From contig CAIMDX010000078.1 of the NCBI GenBank assembly GCA_903839905.1, forward strand, positions 1 to 7,854: 7,854 nucleotides of DNA. Direction: 5' to 3'. The notes under the pieces are model-generated. The model did no database searches, had not been told where the DNA came from, and was given only the letters and a program-made list of their open reading frames with translations. The DNA comes from an uncultured bacterium. Lineage in GTDB: Bacteria; Patescibacteriota; Minisyncoccia; Minisyncoccales; JAQTVQ01. The translations under genes were made by a program, and so were the position numbers. This document shows, piece by piece, positions 5,443 to 7,854 of the stretch (position 1 is its first letter; every line of letters begins with the position of its first letter).

Positions 5443-5876
5443 TTTGAAATATCGCGCTTTTTAACATCAGCGCTTTCGTTAATTTTGCGAAATTCCTTCT
5501 CCTTGGGATATATCCATTTATGCTGTGCCGATTGCAAATGAATAACCAAAGATTTTACCTTTAAATATTTAAACCGGGCATAGGTCTTTTTCCAGTTGTA
5601 TTTATACCCCTTTAAAACAAAAACCGCCAAAGACGGTTTAAGTGCGTTTAACTTTTCAATTGAATTCATCCGGATCGAGCAGTCATCGACCTCGACCCCG
5701 ACCGAATAGCTCCCCTTCTGGGCAAACACATCGATCCGGCCTTTTCGGTTCCGCCAAACCTCTTTTTCGGTCCGGGCTTCATAGCCCAAACGCGAAAAAT
5801 ATCTCATTATGAGCCATTGAATCTGTGAATGGTGCGGCGTATGAATTTTTAGTAAGTCCTCAACTAAATAATTCAT
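5358..5876 (-). CDS. Putative PD-(D/E)XK-like nuclease-fold protein with out-of-frame tail
   Basis: A 172-residue frame from ATG 5876 to TAA 5358-5360. The core (about 12-133) looks like a small restriction-endonuclease-like fold: a helical start with HSQIQWLIMRYFSRLGYEA, then RKGRIDVFAQKG (D49), the strand VGVEVDD (E62, D64) and a helix with R69, S72, K75 and L76. The next strand is PSLAVFVLKGYK. D49 and E62 fit the metal-binding pair. The usual lysine two residues after the glutamate is an aspartate here, so R69 or K75 would have to replace it, or the protein is a non-cutting relative. Residues about 145-172 (including SSTGSKNLNGAKIRP) are read from the first 85 bp of the next gene in another frame and look like junk sequence. 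The natural C-terminus may have been lost at a junction. It starts 15 bp after the metallopeptidase gene. The gene is likely real; its activity is inferred. Confidence 0.7.
   Translation of the reverse strand: MNYLVEDLLKIHTPHHSQIQWLIMRYFSRLGYEARTEKEVWRNRKGRIDVFAQKGSYSVGVEVDDCSIRMNSIEKLNALKPSLAVFVLKGYKYNWKKTYARFKYLKVKSLVIHLQSAQHKWIYPKEKEFRKINESADVKKRDISKCSSTGSKNLNGAKIRPASGSSKPISRF
5412..5428. repeat. Inverted repeat in the gene overlap
   Basis: The plus strand reads GTTCAAA-TTT-TTTGAAC: perfect 7-base arms around 3 bases, 14-30 bp inside the replication-relaxation gene and within its overlap with the nuclease-like gene. The RNA could form a small hairpin just after the start codon, or the site could be bound by a dimeric protein. 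Basic and Phe codons (RFKKFER) alone could produce it by chance. Confidence 0.3.
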
Positions 5877-5891
5877 TTTAATATTTTTAAC

Positions 5892-6620
5892 TTAGTAACC
5901 CCATTTTTCGTAAGAAAGAATAAAACGATTAAGTTCTTCTTTTGTGCTGTGCCACTTAGGCAAGTATTTAGTTATCGAACTGGTAAAGCGATCATTATGA
6001 TTCTTTTCAATTAAATGCAAAAGTTCGTGCACTACCACATACTCGATACATTCAACTGGTTTCTTGACCAGCTCCAAATTAATCCATATTCTTCTGGACT
6101 CCTTGCCGCACGTCCCCCATCGGGTTTTCATCCTCTTTATGCTGTACGATTTGGGACTAATGCCAATCTTCTTTTGCCATTTGATAAATAATCCGGCCAA
6201 TACCGGCCTTAATAATTCGCGATACCAATCAAGCATCTGCTCTTCGCGCTTTTCCATTTTCGTCCCGGGACGCGTTTGCAATACGATTTTGCTTTTCCCT
6301 TTCAAAATAACTTTTGGCACCTCATTCTTTTCAATAACTTCGAGCCGGTATCTATCACCAAAAAGATAATAACTATCGCCAGTTATGTACTTCCGCTCCG
6401 TTTGCCTTGCTTGGTTAGAAAACTTCTGTCTTTGCTTTTTAATCCAAGGTATTCTGGTTGAAATTAAAGTTCTGATCGCGTCATCTTTCATGTGCGCAGG
6501 CGAAGACACCCTGATCTTTCCGTCGGGAGGTAAAACTGACAAATGAAGGTTTTTGATTGGTTTGCGCACCACCAAAACCTCCAACGCGCCAATTTGTAAT
6601 AACGATGAGTTAGTACTCAT
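5892..6620 (-). CDS. YgjP/SprT-like zinc metallopeptidase (former DUF45)
   Basis: A 242-residue frame from ATG 6620 to TAA 5892-5894. The zincin signature is complete: VVHELLHLIEKNHNDRF places H198, E199 and H202 in HExxH, with H208 as the likely third zinc ligand. The preceding block KRMKTRWGTCGKESRRIWIN (164-183) contains the conserved RWG-x-C element of the YgjP-like metal-dependent hydrolase family. The N-terminal half has the family's beta-rich opening (KNLHLSVLPPDGKIRVSSP) and IPWIKKQRQKF near residue 57. The length is normal, with no signal peptide or membrane helix, so it is cytoplasmic. Its start overlaps the hsdR end by 11 bp and has no Shine-Dalgarno site, so translation is probably coupled. 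Genes of this family are often seen beside type I restriction genes. A role there (for example turning over a restriction subunit) is a hypothesis. Confidence 0.9.
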   Translation of the reverse strand: MSTNSSLLQIGALEVLVVRKPIKNLHLSVLPPDGKIRVSSPAHMKDDAIRTLISTRIPWIKKQRQKFSNQARQTERKYITGDSYYLFGDRYRLEVIEKNEVPKVILKGKSKIVLQTRPGTKMEKREEQMLDWYRELLRPVLAGLFIKWQKKIGISPKSYSIKRMKTRWGTCGKESRRIWINLELVKKPVECIEYVVVHELLHLIEKNHNDRFTSSITKYLPKWHSTKEELNRFILSYEKWGY

Positions 6621-7854
6621 TTTGATTTTTCACAATCTCAAATATCGACTCTATTTCGCTTGCAGATAGTTCCGGTAAAGCATCAGCCATTGCCACTTTA
6701 ATCCGCCGCTCTTTTAAAAGATTACCTCGCCAGTTATCCTCCCGCATTTTCATTACCGCCTTATGTAGCGTTATCGCCCTCTGTTCATCTTGGTCAAGGT
6801 TATCATAAATTGCTTGCTTCCCTTTCGTATCCAAGGATACCGGATATGCGCCAGATTGGGCAGGATTTTTGACCTGTTTAGTCAATTCAATAATTTTTGA
6901 CAAATATTCTTTATATGCCAAATCTTCCTTCTTGCGACGTTTAATGAGCTCATCTAAAAGTTCTGACATCCTTTGGTAATACTTTGGGTTTGTCGGCATC
7001 TCATCAATAATAAGCCGCCGGACGTTGTTCTCAATGGTTTCAGCAGTAGCCTTTTGGCTTTGTTTAATTTCATCCGGCAAGTCATCAATCGCACCTTCAC
7101 CCTTCTTAGCAATCAAGTCAACCAAAGTCATATCGTCGAAAGCGGTAAGCTTTTCGCTCTCCCCGGCAACAACATAACGGTCAATCAACATCCTCATCGC
7201 CGACTCGTACTTTTTGAGATCAATAAAATCACCACTGGCCAGTTTGATTTCTTGCCGTAACTTCTCATAAAGCCTAACTTCTTTATTTATGGCTTGCGCT
7301 TGCTCAACCGTAAAGCCAGCTTGCTCCATCTCATTTGCTAAATCAGCATAAATCCGCAAAAGATGACTAACTGACCGGTAAAGCTTTACCCGTTTAACTT
7401 CGTTTTCCTTGATCGCATAAGGATTTTCAACATCACCACAGAAATAATGGATATAGGCGACAGCATCCTTTGGTAAGGCAACCGGCTCACATAGCGCCCT
7501 GACAACCTCTAAAGCCTCAATCAAATCGTCTTTGCCCGCCTCCAATCTGTCTTTAAGCAACCCAAGCACATCTTCCTTATCAAACCCTTCAAGCGCTCCG
7601 GCGGTATAATCAGTTATCGCTCTTTCAAGCTTTTTAAATAGATCGCGATAATCAACAATGTAACCATACTCCTTGTCTTCACCATCCAAACGGTTAACCC
7701 GGCAAATCGCCTGGAAAAGCCCTTGATCCTGCATATTTTTATCGACATACATAAAAGTTGCAGGAGGCGCATCGAAACCAGTCAGCAACTTATCAACCAC
7801 AATCAAAAGCTGCATTTGGCCTGGCTGTTTAACAAATTTCTCCTTTACCTCTCG
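6610..7854 (-). CDS. hsdR: Type I restriction enzyme, HsdR subunit, C-terminal part
   Basis: The frame is open at base 7854 and ends at TAA 6610-6612, giving 414 visible residues of a protein that is usually about 1000 long. Codons to the right of ATG 7815 continue the family sequence (VKEKFVKQPGQMQLLIVVDK), so 7815 is not the start. Helicase motif V (LLIVVDKLLTGFDAP, visible residues 16-30) and motif VI (QAICRVNR, 48-55) are present. YGYIVDYRDLFKKLE then leads into the long helical C-terminal region typical of HindI/EcoR124-like subunits, ending with LPELSASEIESIFEIVKNQNEY-type helices. HsdR is the ATP-driven DNA translocase and nuclease of the HsdR-HsdM-HsdS complex, which cuts unmethylated foreign DNA. 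The nuclease domain and motifs I-IV lie outside the window, as must hsdM and hsdS if present. No internal stop or frameshift is seen. Confidence 0.95.
   Translation of the reverse strand, partial: REVKEKFVKQPGQMQLLIVVDKLLTGFDAPPATFMYVDKNMQDQGLFQAICRVNRLDGEDKEYGYIVDYRDLFKKLERAITDYTAGALEGFDKEDVLGLLKDRLEAGKDDLIEALEVVRALCEPVALPKDAVAYIHYFCGDVENPYAIKENEVKRVKLYRSVSHLLRIYADLANEMEQAGFTVEQAQAINKEVRLYEKLRQEIKLASGDFIDLKKYESAMRMLIDRYVVAGESEKLTAFDDMTLVDLIAKKGEGAIDDLPDEIKQSQKATAETIENNVRRLIIDEMPTNPKYYQRMSELLDELIKRRKKEDLAYKEYLSKIIELTKQVKNPAQSGAYPVSLDTKGKQAIYDNLDQDEQRAITLHKAVMKMREDNWRGNLLKERRIKVAMADALPELSASEIESIFEIVKNQNEY

Noticed and set aside
7813..7815. ATG 7815 as the start of hsdR
   Set aside because: The frame continues to the window edge with sequence expected of HsdR, and motif V follows at once, so this is an internal methionine.
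1..7854. CRISPR arrays, tRNA or rRNA genes, insertion-sequence ends
   Set aside because: No regularly spaced direct repeats, cloverleaf patterns, transposase motifs or paired terminal repeats were seen by eye on either strand.

Overview
All supported genes lie on the minus strand, so the window is read from right to left. It looks like accessory, mobile-type bacterial DNA: the tail of a type I restriction subunit, then a conjugation/replication-type module, then a regulatory-looking cluster followed by unknown genes. UGA, UAA and UAG all act as stops, so the standard bacterial code applies. Compact spacing, A-rich leaders with almost no Shine-Dalgarno sites, a replication-relaxation protein beside a VirD4-like ATPase, and a zinc-ribbon/HTH protein together suggest a Patescibacteria (CPR)-like or other uncultured bacterium. 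That placement is an inference with modest confidence, and nothing here fixes the taxon.

Layout, in order of transcription. Block A (7854 to about 5443, intermediate to low GC) holds the C-terminal 414 residues of HsdR, overlapping by 11 bp a YgjP/SprT-like zinc metallopeptidase with an HELLH motif. This is followed by a small protein with a restriction-nuclease-like core (D49, E62, D64). Block B (5442 to 2450, clearly GC-richer) holds a replication-relaxation family protein, a 188-residue protein with one likely membrane segment, and a VirD4/TraG-type ATPase with intact Walker A and B motifs but no membrane segment of its own. Block B ends in a hairpin plus T-tract terminator (2389-2422). 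Block C (2353 to 1, AT-rich) begins with a zinc-ribbon plus HTH protein, then a protein with an atypical XRE-like domain whose 3' end looks frameshifted at a run of seven T, then two unrecognised genes, the last cut by the window edge.

How the parts may work together (inference): the ATPase, the replication-relaxation protein and the membrane-segment protein could handle DNA of a mobile element. The type I restriction system would be defensive cargo or a stabiliser. The two DNA-binding-like proteins of block C could regulate the element or the unknown genes after them.

The most notable points are: (1) a one-base slip at 831-837 that would extend the XRE-like protein by 31 plausible residues; (2) an 85-bp gene overlap that coincides with a sharp composition change at about 5442, as if block B had been joined into the end of the nuclease-like gene; (3) a soluble VirD4-like ATPase paired with a separately encoded membrane-segment protein; and (4) two neighbouring proteins that share a D...E-x-D nuclease-like pattern.
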